Shown in pieces: positions 18,101 through 32,231 of a DNA stretch of 46,450 bases (within the stretch, counting starts at the first letter, position 1; each line of letters starts with the position of its first letter). The translations under genes were made by a program, and so were the position numbers. The DNA comes from Myxococcota bacterium (lineage in GTDB: Bacteria; Myxococcota_A; Bradymonadia; UBA7976; UBA1532): assembly GCA_963169045.1 (NCBI GenBank), contig CAUJDF010000061.1, positions 1-46,450 on the forward strand, read 5' to 3'. The notes beneath the pieces were generated by a model that worked only from the letters and a program-made list of their open reading frames with translations, made no database searches and had not been told where the DNA came from.

Positions 18101-19304
18101 GCACCACCGCCGCCGCCAGGGCGATGCGGTAGCCGCGCACCTTCTTGCTGAGGGCGCGGTTCTGCTCCTCGTCGACGCTCGCGACGCCCGCCTCGGGGAA
18201 GACCTTCTCGGCGAAGATCTGTCGGACGAAGCAGGGCGGCATGTCCATCAGCGCGGGCGCCGCGGGCGCCGGCAGCCTGGCCCCGGGCTTCGACGCCTCC
18301 GCGGCGATCTCCGGCGTCAGGTCGACGGTGCCCGTCAGATAGATGCCGCGCAGCGAGGGGGCCTTGCGGTAGGTCGTCGACTTGAAGATGGGATCGAGGT
18401 ACGCGCGCAGCGGGTCGCGCAGGTGCTGGATCGCGCGCGGCAACAGGTACAGCGCGTCGCGCTCCGTCTGGTCGGTCACGCCGGCGAGCAGGTCGAGCTG
18501 CGAGGTGCAGGTCGACTCGTGGAGCGAGCCGATGGCCTGGTCGATCCACTCCGGCTGGTATGCGGCCTCGGGCGCGTGCGGCGACGACCAGCCGAACATC
18601 TGGTCGCGCACCGGGTCGGGCACGACGCGGGCGAACGACTCGAAGCCAGTCAGGTGCTCGCAGCCGGTGAGGACGACGTACACGGGGAACTGCACGCCGA
18701 GCTGGAAGCGGGCGGCGTGGACACGCTCGGCGAGCGCCTCGGCGCGGCGGGTGAGCGCGGTCGTCTGCTCGGGCGTGCGCACGAACAGGTCCTCGACGGC
18801 GATCGTGAGCACCATCGCGTCGAGCGGGCGGCGCGGGCGGTTCTTGCGCAGCGCGTCGAGGACGGTCGCCCAGCCGGCGTCACCGCCGCCACCGCGGCGG
18901 AAGAGGCGCTTGAAGAAGCCCTTCTTCGCCGTCGCGGCGGGCGCGAGGTTGGCGTCGAAGTAGTCGGACGAGAAGTCGATGACGACCGAGTTGTCGAAGA
19001 ACCACCAGACGTTGGCCGTCTCGCCCTCGAGGCCGAACGTGCTCGGGGAGCCGCCGCGCGGCTGGAGGCCGCTGCCCGGCAGCAGGCGCTCCTTGTCGGA
19101 GCCTGGCTCGCCCACGATCGCGATCCACGGGATGCGGTAGATCGCTTCGTCGCCGCGGAGCATCTTCGCGAGCTCGCGGGTGGCCTTGGTGAAGGACCGC
19201 TGTACCGCCAGCTTGCTGTTGGGCGGCGCGGCCTTCTCGTCGGCCTCTCTGGGCTTGCCGCGCGTCGCGGCCAGCTTCTTCTTCGCCCCGTCGAGCGTCG
19301 CCAT
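15135..19304 (-). CDS. tssM: T6SS inner-membrane complex protein TssM (IcmF), atypical
   Basis: A 1389-residue TssM/IcmF protein of the TssJ-TssL-TssM envelope complex. The cytoplasmic NTPase-like domain spans about residues 55-370. One clear membrane segment (about 392-409, IALAAAVVLGGTGLLI) follows, then a long periplasmic part with IcmF-related domains and a beta-rich C-terminus that should contact TssJ. Two points are odd. The usual N-terminal two-helix membrane hairpin is absent, because the first 50 residues are charged. The P-loop reads GEPGSDKE at 65-72, keeping the Lys but losing the usual GKT/S, so nucleotide hydrolysis is doubtful. The start lies 22 bases after tssL. Confidence 0.94.
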   Translation of the reverse strand: MATLDGAKKKLAATRGKPREADEKAAPPNSKLAVQRSFTKATRELAKMLRGDEAIYRIPWIAIVGEPGSDKERLLPGSGLQPRGGSPSTFGLEGETANVWWFFDNSVVIDFSSDYFDANLAPAATAKKGFFKRLFRRGGGGDAGWATVLDALRKNRPRRPLDAMVLTIAVEDLFVRTPEQTTALTRRAEALAERVHAARFQLGVQFPVYVVLTGCEHLTGFESFARVVPDPVRDQMFGWSSPHAPEAAYQPEWIDQAIGSLHESTCTSQLDLLAGVTDQTERDALYLLPRAIQHLRDPLRAYLDPIFKSTTYRKAPSLRGIYLTGTVDLTPEIAAEASKPGARLPAPAAPALMDMPPCFVRQIFAEKVFPEAGVASVDEEQNRALSKKVRGYRIALAAAVVLGGTGLLIEQWRTRGKVEEFAPALEEIRAYRSLVRTGTIGTSEEVREKPRDVIKALMALSGNEFRTLTAPTTFFDDLDEQTNQSLSYVTTDWAARPLRERLIEKADGILANRGATEVKATFARSAASAAAGAAAQAGAGSVASAVFGGGALEGDIGGLRAAADEIEALYANFINYTQFRPDQVASLFEYLYAVDFSDAFDDNPALYDRAKHSRQKAGDLQFDGSYRNRSRDRMTALGQRFQKKLFLEHPLRSELPRLAHLIDTIGELKVDESPYRRLMEISDAIAALEKRIDGGQADWLLADKFDPGSSYKDLVEVLNRPAFAGDGSTPPFGAEFDAQNQKLFGELTLTIWNQTSKLSGSSSEGFKLLAKPDGKVALSGELVAIRDALKDLRRQPYIIEDQRAFMLGLAEKAGERKEWSSDILGKVLELNEKFQVYVKGDRLLHPALHGALQKAARMEFRALVNGMLVYGRPETKALEDNQVAQTYTAESMAALKKRIGNLAAQTDTIMKIRDVLDGVNRDLSLPEDNAVFNALRDDAEQLMEQVDVILTQRKLYEVRDDDFSWWKSEQPAGVVAFGARDQSDLLDRLDKHRQAISELANDFAGPLVGVKTKLGEPFASHPDVERWKEILRVLADYERKVPGNDLESLERFIAEETNKLELSTCGEQLKRTIERTGASNDFFDRRQYQIARRLNERCAEILQQVTLEGYVAVQTFFNDNLAGRFPFAESEAPAEAENKDVVEFFKKFDEYAAEFKALARPGVSGSEPFGPNSDEVLRFIQQVDGVRPLFAAMLTAEGDNPDLTLSAGFEFRVNRENEVNANQVIDWWATIADMRIDHRDNKKGDTWRTNDPVQVCLRWAKDADFLPAPTQRSDEARVNGRTVCYAFGGRWALLRMLKIHASTPADRGRQPFLRPHTLRFETETSLAKTRTVATGLLTDQRVYVRVSITLAGEKSAYEVPDFPRRAPELKSSFLKKNGIVAESGKRKGW

Positions 19305-19326
19305 GACTACTCGCCCGCCCTCTCGG

Positions 19327-20067
19327 TCAAGGCTTCCCCGGGCTGGTGGCCTTGATCAGGTTCAGTTCCTGGACGACCCGGCGGACCTCGTTCGTCTGGA
19401 CGTGCCAGACGAGGTGCGCCGCGCCGATGTATCCGACGACGACCATCGCCAGCAGGCGCACATAGCGCCGGCTGTCGGGCAGCATCGCCGACGGGTCCTT
19501 CTTCACCGTATGCGCGTAGGCATCGGGGAAGATCGGCTTGCTCTCGTCGACCGACCCCTTCTGTCCCAGCGAGACGAAATAGGCCAGACGTTGGCGGTAG
19601 GACACCAGTTTGTCCTCCTCGCGCCCCCGGTAACGGCCCTTGAACCCGAGCAGCAGCGCCACGAGGTACGCGGTCGCCACCTCTTCTTTCGACTTGTCGC
19701 GCGTCGCCAGCAGCTCGTCGATGTGCTGGAAGAACGCGCCGCCGATGGTCTGCGTGCCGAAGATCTGCTTCTCGAGCGGGTTGCTGAGCCACGCCGCCCG
19801 GCCCGGCCAGTGCGAGCCGAGGTGCAGGAACGTGTCGTCGGCCAGCGCCACCATGACCTTCTTGAGGGCCTCGCCGAGGTGGTAGCCGACCTCCTCGTCG
19901 TCACCGGAGAGCTGCTCGTCCATGTAGGCGCGCAGCTCGCCCTGGGCGCGGTCGACGGTGACCTCGATCTCGCCCAGCTCGATCTCCTGCCGCAACCGCA
20001 CGATCACGGCGTAGAAGCCGCGCAGCTTGTTGAGCAGGTTCGACTTGCTGACCTGTGCGCCGTTCAT
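19327..20067 (-). CDS. tssL: T6SS inner-membrane protein TssL (DotU)
   Basis: A 246-residue TssL/DotU protein. The cytoplasmic helical domain (about residues 15-185) shows the family's LRQEIELGEIEV, ALADDTFLHLGSHWPG, and FFQHIDELLATRDKSKEE-VATAYLVALLLGFKGRYRG regions. One membrane segment follows at about 202-222, and only about 24 residues remain after it, so there is no fused peptidoglycan-binding domain. The ATG at 20067 has an AGGCAGG ribosome site and lies 10 bases after the tssK stop. TssL pairs with TssM in the inner membrane. Confidence 0.96.
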   Translation of the reverse strand: MNGAQVSKSNLLNKLRGFYAVIVRLRQEIELGEIEVTVDRAQGELRAYMDEQLSGDDEEVGYHLGEALKKVMVALADDTFLHLGSHWPGRAAWLSNPLEKQIFGTQTIGGAFFQHIDELLATRDKSKEEVATAYLVALLLGFKGRYRGREEDKLVSYRQRLAYFVSLGQKGSVDESKPIFPDAYAHTVKKDPSAMLPDSRRYVRLLAMVVVGYIGAAHLVWHVQTNEVRRVVQELNLIKATSPGKP

Positions 20068-20077
20068 GCGACCTGCC

Positions 20078-21400
20078 TCACTCGTCCGTCTCGTGCTTCA
20101 CGTAGAGCAGCACGCGGGCGGGCGCCGGATCGTTCGGGCTCTTCACCGGGTTGTAGACGTACAGCGTCTCGCCGGGCTCGATGCACCGACGGTCCTCGAT
20201 CGTGTAGAGGATCGTGCCCGGGCGGCGGCGCAGGCCCTCGTGCTGGTCGTCGCGCACGCGGTTCGCGCCGATGTCTCGGTTCTTGCTCATCGGCTCGATG
20301 TGGCTCTCGGTGCCGATGTAGCAATCTTCCGCCCAGGCGATCATCTCGGGCGTCGGCTGGCCGAGGATGCCGAGCACCAGCTTGCGCCCCATCCACTCTT
20401 CGCGGAACGCGATCGAGAAGTTGTGGCCCTCGCCGTCGAACCGGAACTCGGTGTAGTTCTCCTGGACGCCCATCTCGAGCGTGTTCATCAAGTTGCGAGA
20501 GACACTCGAGAAGATCTCGCCGGTGTCGTCGTGGTCGTAGCGCGGGAAGCGCGGAATCTCGTCGACCGAGCCGACCGCCGAGACGTTCGCCGCCAGGGTG
20601 CACAGCGAGACGTACAGCGTGTAGGGGTGCACCTGGCCCGAGGCGAGGTGCGCCTCGAACGCCGGGAGCGCCGCCATGAGGCTGTACAGCTGCCGCTCGA
20701 ACTGGGGGCGGTTCGAGCTGCCGACCGGGGCGCGGATCATCTGGACGAGGAAGTTGGCCTTCTCGCGCACGCGACGGGCGACGTCCTCGCAGTTGGCGAC
20801 CACGGTGCTGCACCAGGTGGCCGCCGAGATCTTCGGGTGCGGAGGGACGTAGTCGGTCTGGCGGAAGCCCGAGTCGCCCCACTCCACCTCGCCGACGGGC
20901 ATGCGCACCAGGCCCGCGGTGCCGGCCTCGGTGGCGACCAGCTTCGCGTTGGGCTTGAGGCGCGGGATCGTCACCGCGACCTGCGCCTCGTCGGCCTCGG
21001 GATCGCTGTCGGCGACCGCCTGGCCGTCCACGGCGACGTAACGCGCCATCGCGCCCTGGCGCTCCGCCGCCGCCGCCTCGGGGACGGTCAGATACACGCG
21101 GATCGGACGGCGCTCGGCCTCGGCCTTGAACGGCGCCAGATCGAGGTCGGCCGGCGGGTCGATCACCAGCAGGCCATCGGGCAGGATCGCCTCGATCGAC
21201 CGGATGCGGAACACCCGGTTGTCGAGCATCGGCTCATCGATCTCGAGGTTGCCGACGCCCCAGAAGTAGGGCGTGGCCATCGTGGCGTAGTAATGGAGGA
21301 GCGACTCGAAGCGGACCGCCTGCTGCTGGAAGTGGTGCGGGGCCAGCATCATGCCCTCGTACCAGCGCAGCGCGTCGGGGATGGAGATCGTGCGGCCCAT
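20078..21400 (-). CDS. tssK: T6SS baseplate-membrane connector TssK
   Basis: A 440-residue TssK protein, which links the baseplate to the TssL-TssM membrane complex. The N-terminus is diagnostic: WYEGMMLAPHHFQQQ, then FESLLHYY. A basic/Leu-rich middle and a C-terminal region with HIEPMSKNRDIGANRVRDDQ follow. The frame continues upstream only as a shadow of tssJ. The ATG at 21400 shares one base with the tssJ stop (TGATG), so the two are probably translationally coupled. Confidence 0.96.
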   Translation of the reverse strand: MGRTISIPDALRWYEGMMLAPHHFQQQAVRFESLLHYYATMATPYFWGVGNLEIDEPMLDNRVFRIRSIEAILPDGLLVIDPPADLDLAPFKAEAERRPIRVYLTVPEAAAAERQGAMARYVAVDGQAVADSDPEADEAQVAVTIPRLKPNAKLVATEAGTAGLVRMPVGEVEWGDSGFRQTDYVPPHPKISAATWCSTVVANCEDVARRVREKANFLVQMIRAPVGSSNRPQFERQLYSLMAALPAFEAHLASGQVHPYTLYVSLCTLAANVSAVGSVDEIPRFPRYDHDDTGEIFSSVSRNLMNTLEMGVQENYTEFRFDGEGHNFSIAFREEWMGRKLVLGILGQPTPEMIAWAEDCYIGTESHIEPMSKNRDIGANRVRDDQHEGLRRRPGTILYTIEDRRCIEPGETLYVYNPVKSPNDPAPARVLLYVKHETDE

Positions 21401-21879
21401 CAGTCCTTGGTGTCCTCTTCGTAATCCTCGGCACGGTACACGATGTTGAAGCGGTCCTTCAGCAGCTGGATCTGGATCCGCCGGGCCGGGTTGAACGCCT
21501 CCCGGTTCTGGCCCTCGCCGAAGTAGTCGGCGAAGACGAGTCCATCGGCAGGTTCGCCCTTCAGCTCGATGGTCTTCTCGCGAATGCGCTGCCCGGGCAT
21601 GAGCTCCCAGGTGACCAGATCGAACTTGTTGCCGTCGGGGTTGTCGCGCTGCCGTTGTTCGGCCTCGGCGAACCACTCCCGAGCGGACTTCTTGCGCAGC
21701 TCGGCCATCTCGGCCTCGTCGTAGATGACCAGCACGGCGACGGAGACGGCGGAGTTGTCGTTCGCCGTCTGATCGGCCTCGACCGCCACACGGAGCTTGT
21801 CGGGCCCGTTCGCCCCGCAACCTGCGAGCCCGAAGACGAGGGCACAGCGTGCCCACATCCGTGGCTTCCGAACGGACAT
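21400..21879 (-). CDS. tssJ: T6SS outer-membrane lipoprotein TssJ
   Basis: A 159-residue lipoprotein. The signal peptide has a basic start (MSVRKPRMWAR), a short hydrophobic core and the lipobox LAGC with Cys21; the next residue is Gly, which fits outer-membrane sorting. The mature part is a small beta-rich domain, as known for TssJ, which holds the C-terminal domain of TssM at the outer membrane. The ATG at 21879 is chosen for its GGAGAG ribosome site and for the complete signal peptide; an ATG at 21858 gives a shorter one. It is the first gene of the T6SS operon. The divergent gene at 22141 encodes a clear paralogue. Confidence 0.9.
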   Translation of the reverse strand: MSVRKPRMWARCALVFGLAGCGANGPDKLRVAVEADQTANDNSAVSVAVLVIYDEAEMAELRKKSAREWFAEAEQRQRDNPDGNKFDLVTWELMPGQRIREKTIELKGEPADGLVFADYFGEGQNREAFNPARRIQIQLLKDRFNIVYRAEDYEEDTKD

Positions 21880-21951
21880 GCGGCGACTCTCCAGCAGGAC
21901 CGGTGGACCCGCCCCCCCTTCGCAGGGCGCCAGCGCCCCGAGAACAGCACG

Positions 21952-21981
21952 ATTAAAAATGTGTGGGGTGGCCGCTGTCAA
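21952..21981 (-). promoter_or_regulatory. Candidate sigma-70-type promoter for the T6SS operon
   Basis: On the minus strand TTGACA (21976-21981) is a perfect -35 box. After an 18-base spacer, TTTAAT (21952-21957) matches the -10 consensus at five of six positions. Transcription would begin near 21945, about 65 bases before tssJ. The stretch is locally A+T-rich in an otherwise very G+C-rich window. Confidence 0.6.
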
Positions 21982-22009
21982 AAAATATCTTTGCGAGTTT
22001 CTTAGGGTT

Positions 22010-22026
22010 AGCACTTATCGTGCCAA
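22010..22026 (-). promoter_or_regulatory. Candidate sigma-54 promoter for the T6SS operon
   Basis: The minus strand reads TTGGCACGATAAGTGCT. Against the -24/-12 consensus YTGGCACG-N4-TTGCW it has the invariant GG (22024-22023) and GC (22012-22011) at the correct distance and one mismatch in the -12 box. Transcription would start near 22000. T6SS control through sigma-54 and a VasH-type activator is well known in other bacteria; no activator gene is in this window. Confidence 0.65.
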
Positions 22027-22085
22027 GGGGGTCTCGCTTATGGTGCTCGTTCCCTTGATTGCGTGAAAATGCAGCAGTGCTGTTG

Positions 22086-22114
22086 TTGACCCACCCCACC
22101 ACCCTGTCGATGAT
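22086..22114 (+). promoter_or_regulatory. Candidate promoter for the TssJ-like / Cys-rich unit
   Basis: TTGACC (22086-22091, five of six matches) and GATGAT (22109-22114, four of six) are separated by 17 bases. A start near 22121 would leave a 20-base leader before the ATG at 22141, which supports that start over a TTG at 22114. A small palindrome, AGCAGTGCT, lies at 22073-22081 and could be an operator shared with the divergent operon. Confidence 0.4.
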
Positions 22115-22140
22115 TGGGAGGAATCGCTCTGGGGGGAACC

Positions 22141-22940
22141 ATGTGGGACGACGGCTCTAGAGGTAGACATCTCTGCCCCCGAGCCCTGGTCACGCTCCTC
22201 TGTTGTTCGACGATCGCGGCGTGCGGTCCGACCGGGCCGACGCGCCTCAAGATGAAGTTCGACATCTCGAACCGCGCGAACAACGACTACCCGTTGCAGG
22301 TCGACGTGATCGTCGCCTACGACCCGGAGCTGGTCGACGACCTCGATCGACTGACCTCGGCGGAGTGGTTCGCGCAGCGCGACCAGCGCCTGCGCAACAA
22401 CCCGGGCGAGTCCAACTTCACCACGTGGCGCTGGGAGATCACGCCCGGCCAGGACGTGCCCGCCGTCGAGCTCGCGCTCCCCGGACGCCCGGCGCAGGGG
22501 CTGATCTTCGCCGACTACCTGTCCCGCGGAAAGCACAGCTCGCGCTTCGATCCCGGGCTCGCGCAGACGGTGCAGTTCCGGCACGACGCCTTCCGCGTCA
22601 CCGCCGGCGACGCCATCGAAGAGGCGAACCGCGGGTGGCGCCCCCCCGTCGGCTGGACGGGCGTGGGTCTCGGCGTGGCGGGCCTCGGCCTCGGCACGGT
22701 GTTCGCCGTGCTGGCGAGCAACGCGTCGGACGAGTCGAAGGGCCTCACCCCGGCGCAGGAGAAGAAGCACCGGGAGCTCGAGAACGACATCGACAACTAC
22801 TCGACGGGCATGTGGATCAGCTACGGCGTCGGCGCCGCCTTCCTGATCGCGGGGGCCGCCATCCTGCTGTGGCCCGAGTCGAACGACTCGCCCTTCCGTG
22901 AAGTGCCTTCCTCCGACGACTCCAGCGCGGGCGGCAACTG

Positions 22941-22941
<1 letters not shown>
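22141..22941 (+). CDS. TssJ-like lipoprotein with two C-terminal membrane segments
   Basis: A 266-residue protein. A signal peptide ends at the lipobox IAAC (Cys28). Residues about 28-165 align along their whole length with the TssJ encoded divergently at 21400-21879. Both share CG-x2-GP-x2-L after the lipid Cys, a YD motif, EWFA followed by QR-x-R-x-NP, W-x2-x-PGQ, then GL-x-FADY. Unlike TssJ it continues into two hydrophobic segments (about 177-195 and 223-246), separated by a charged loop, and an acidic Ser-rich end. The ATG is preceded by GGGGGGAACC. Its stop overlaps the next start (TGATG). A second, membrane-modified TssJ is an inference; lipidation together with two helices leaves the membrane uncertain. 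Confidence 0.85.
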
Positions 22942-30524
<7,583 letters not shown>

Positions 30525-30529
30525 TTGAG

Positions 30530-30546
30530 GGCGTCTCGCAGACGCC
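30530..30546 (+). terminator. Hairpin just after the Cys-rich gene
   Basis: GGCGTCT and AGACGCC form a perfect 7-bp stem with a 3-base loop, starting six bases after the stop codon at 30524. No T-run follows, so it may slow or protect the transcript end without being a classical terminator. Confidence 0.4.
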
Positions 30547-30645
30547 GTCGGACCAGGCGCGAACCCGGCGCCACGCGTCAGCCGCGCTCATCGACGTCCA
30601 CGTGTCCGAGGGATCCATCAGGACCCCGGCACCGAGGAGACCGCA

Positions 30646-30717
30646 GTGCTCGCGCGCGAGGAGCTCGTCGTCTACCGACGCGCCCTGGCGTTGCTCACCA
30701 TGAAGATGTGCCGCTGA
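30646..30717 (+). pseudogene. Possible short ORF or gene remnant (23 codons)
   Basis: A GTG at 30646, six bases after an AGGAG-like site, opens a 23-residue frame ending at TGA 30717. The frame extends upstream without a good start (DPGTEETAVLAREELVVYRR-like). Its amphipathic, protein-like composition differs from the Arg/Pro-rich noise of the neighbouring frames, so it may be the tail of a decayed gene or a small protein. Chance remains likely. Confidence 0.2.
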
Positions 30718-30937
30718 CCCGTCGTGCGCGTGGCGCGTGGCGCGTCACCGAGCGCGTCCACGGCTCGGCGCCCTCGTGGGGCGCCACGCCGATGCGAGCT
30801 GGTCAGCTGCCGCTGTGAGAGGGTCGGCGGAGATGAACCGCAGCGCTCCGAGGTCGAGCCGGCGGCGCTCCGCGGCGGGCCCGGCTCCCCTGCCCCTCAC
30901 GAGCGGATCCGCCCCGGGGGGCGGCGCGCGGGTCACG

Positions 30938-31008
30938 GCGGCGGGCGTTCAAGTTGACGAAGGATCGCGCCGGACAAGCGAGGCGTAGCCAACTTGGACG
31001 CCCGCCGC
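30938..31008. repeat. Inverted repeat with 19-bp arms at the end of the small helical gene
   Basis: The arms GCGGCGGGCGTTCAAGTTG (30938-30956) and CAACTTGGACGCCCGCCGC (30990-31008) pair along 19 positions with one G-U wobble, around a 33-base loop. Weaker pairing extends to the stop codon of the minus-strand gene at 31011. It could end transcription from both sides or be a small mobile repeat of REP/MITE type. No T-run is present on either strand. Confidence 0.7.
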
Positions 31009-31010
31009 TG

Positions 31011-31682
31011 TCAGTCGGCGTCGCCGCCCCCGTGACGCTTCGCGCCGCGGTTGCCGCGCCGGAAGAAGCTGCGCGCCCAGTCGCGGCCGAGGCGGCGCTC
31101 CTCGCCGCGCTGCAGGAGCTGGCCGTAGAGGGTGCGCCGCGCGGAGTTCACGTCGTCGATGAGGCGGAGGATGGCGCCGCTGCGGTGGCGGGCGCGCGCG
31201 AGCGCCGCGTCCTCGCGCCGCTGCAGCGCGGCGCGGCCGTCGGCGATCGCGATGCGGAACCGCTCGACGAAGGCCTGCAGCGCCGGATCGGACTCGTCGG
31301 CGAGCAGCGAGGGCCAGGTGCGAATCGCGTCGAGCTGCGATTCGAGGCCGAGCGCCCGGAGCTCGGACGGCGGCCCCGGGAAGTAGCGCCGGAATTGCTC
31401 GCGGGTGCGATCGCGCACCACGTTGTCGAGCGCGCGGGCGAAGTCGTCGGTCAGCAGGTCGAGCCCGTCGTCGGCGGCCTGGACGCCGGCCTCCGCCTCG
31501 TGCTCGGCGTCCCAGTGGTCGGCCTGCTCGTCGCGGACGCGCTTCGTCCGCTCGAGCAGCGCCGTGTGACCGTCAGCGAACTCGCTGGCGTGGGTGTCGA
31601 GGCGCACGCGCGCCCGGGTGAACACGAGCTCGGCGCGCACCGTGTCGAGCGAGACTTCGTGACGGATCAGCGGGATGGCCAT
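31011..31682 (-). CDS. Small helical (coiled-coil) protein of unknown function
   Basis: A 223-residue protein that I do not recognise. It has no signal peptide and no membrane segment, and is almost entirely predicted helix, with many Arg, Glu, Asp and Leu residues. A short Pro-containing break near residues 100-103 (YFPGPPSELRALG) splits two helical halves. The C-terminus is basic (RRGNRGAKRHGGG). The ATG at 31682 is chosen because GGAGGG precedes it at normal distance; the open frame upstream is Arg/Pro-rich and falls in the tandem-repeat region. It is on the same strand as the pentapeptide gene but 549 bases away, so its own promoter is likely. A cytoplasmic helical bundle is as much as can be said. 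Confidence 0.7.
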   Translation of the reverse strand: MAIPLIRHEVSLDTVRAELVFTRARVRLDTHASEFADGHTALLERTKRVRDEQADHWDAEHEAEAGVQAADDGLDLLTDDFARALDNVVRDRTREQFRRYFPGPPSELRALGLESQLDAIRTWPSLLADESDPALQAFVERFRIAIADGRAALQRREDAALARARHRSGAILRLIDDVNSARRTLYGQLLQRGEERRLGRDWARSFFRRGNRGAKRHGGGDAD

Positions 31683-32231
31683 GCCGCGCTGCCCTCCAAC
31701 GTGGAGACGGTGGGTGTCCCGCGGCGACGCTAGCCCGAGACGTCCCGCGCGACAACGGGAAACGTCGCGCCGTGCGACCCGAGTCCGTGGAGGAGGCGGT
31801 TCGGCGCCACCGGATTGTGTCCGCGGCTTGCGGAGGCGGGGGACGGCGCCTCGGGATCGGGTCCGCGACGCGCCGCGGAAGGGGGGCGGGGCCTCCGGAC
31901 CGGGTCCGCGACGCGTCGCGGATGGGCGGCGGCGCCAGCGCACCGCGTCCGCGGCCGGCCGAGGAGGGCGGAGGCACCTCCGGACCGGCTCCGCGGCCTG
32001 TCGCGGAGAGGGGACGACGCCTCCGAACCCGTGGATCGCCCCCGGAGCTCGCGCGCCGAAGGCGCGCGCCATCGGTCCACCGGGCGAGGCGGGCCGACGA
32101 ACGCGTCGCCTCCTCCTCCGCGGAGGCGGTCCAACGCAGCCCGGGGGGCCGAGGGCCGCGACGACGCGAGCGCATCTTCGGGGGGGCAGTCCACCCGCCC
32201 CTCGCGACCGTCCCCGGCGCGTGCGAGCGTC
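31683..32231. other. Non-coding gap with tandem repeats and hairpins
   Basis: 549 very G+C-rich bases between two minus-strand genes. It contains a hairpin at 31747-31770 (7-bp stem, 10-base loop), the tandem repeats at 31790-32035, and a hairpin at 32051-32067 (GCGCGCC/GGCGCGC with loop GAA). Several long open frames cross it, but all are Arg/Pro/Gly-rich shadows. The promoter of the small helical gene should lie here; no clear boxes were seen. Confidence 0.6.
31790..32035. repeat. Tandem repeat array, units of about 44 bp
   Basis: Six diverged units follow each other, beginning near 31790, 31833, 31878, 31921, 31961 and 32006, with lengths 43, 45, 43, 40, 45 and a partial last one. The common pattern is a purine-rich GAGGGGGGCGG start, then GCCTCCGGACCGGGTCCGCG and a CGCGTCGCG-like end. 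Unit lengths are not multiples of three and vary, so this is a non-coding repeat. Confidence 0.65.

Larger units (their letters stand above)
30525..31010. other. Non-coding gap between convergent genes
   Basis: About 486 bases between the Cys-rich gene and the convergent small helical gene. It holds a hairpin at 30530-30546, a possible short coding remnant at 30646-30717, and a long inverted repeat at 30938-31008. No longer coding frame with plausible protein character was found. Confidence 0.6.

Noticed and set aside
22114..22141. Upstream TTG start for the TssJ-like lipoprotein
   Set aside because: It lies in or next to the candidate -10 box, and the ATG at 22141 has a nearby G-rich ribosome site and gives a more typical signal peptide.
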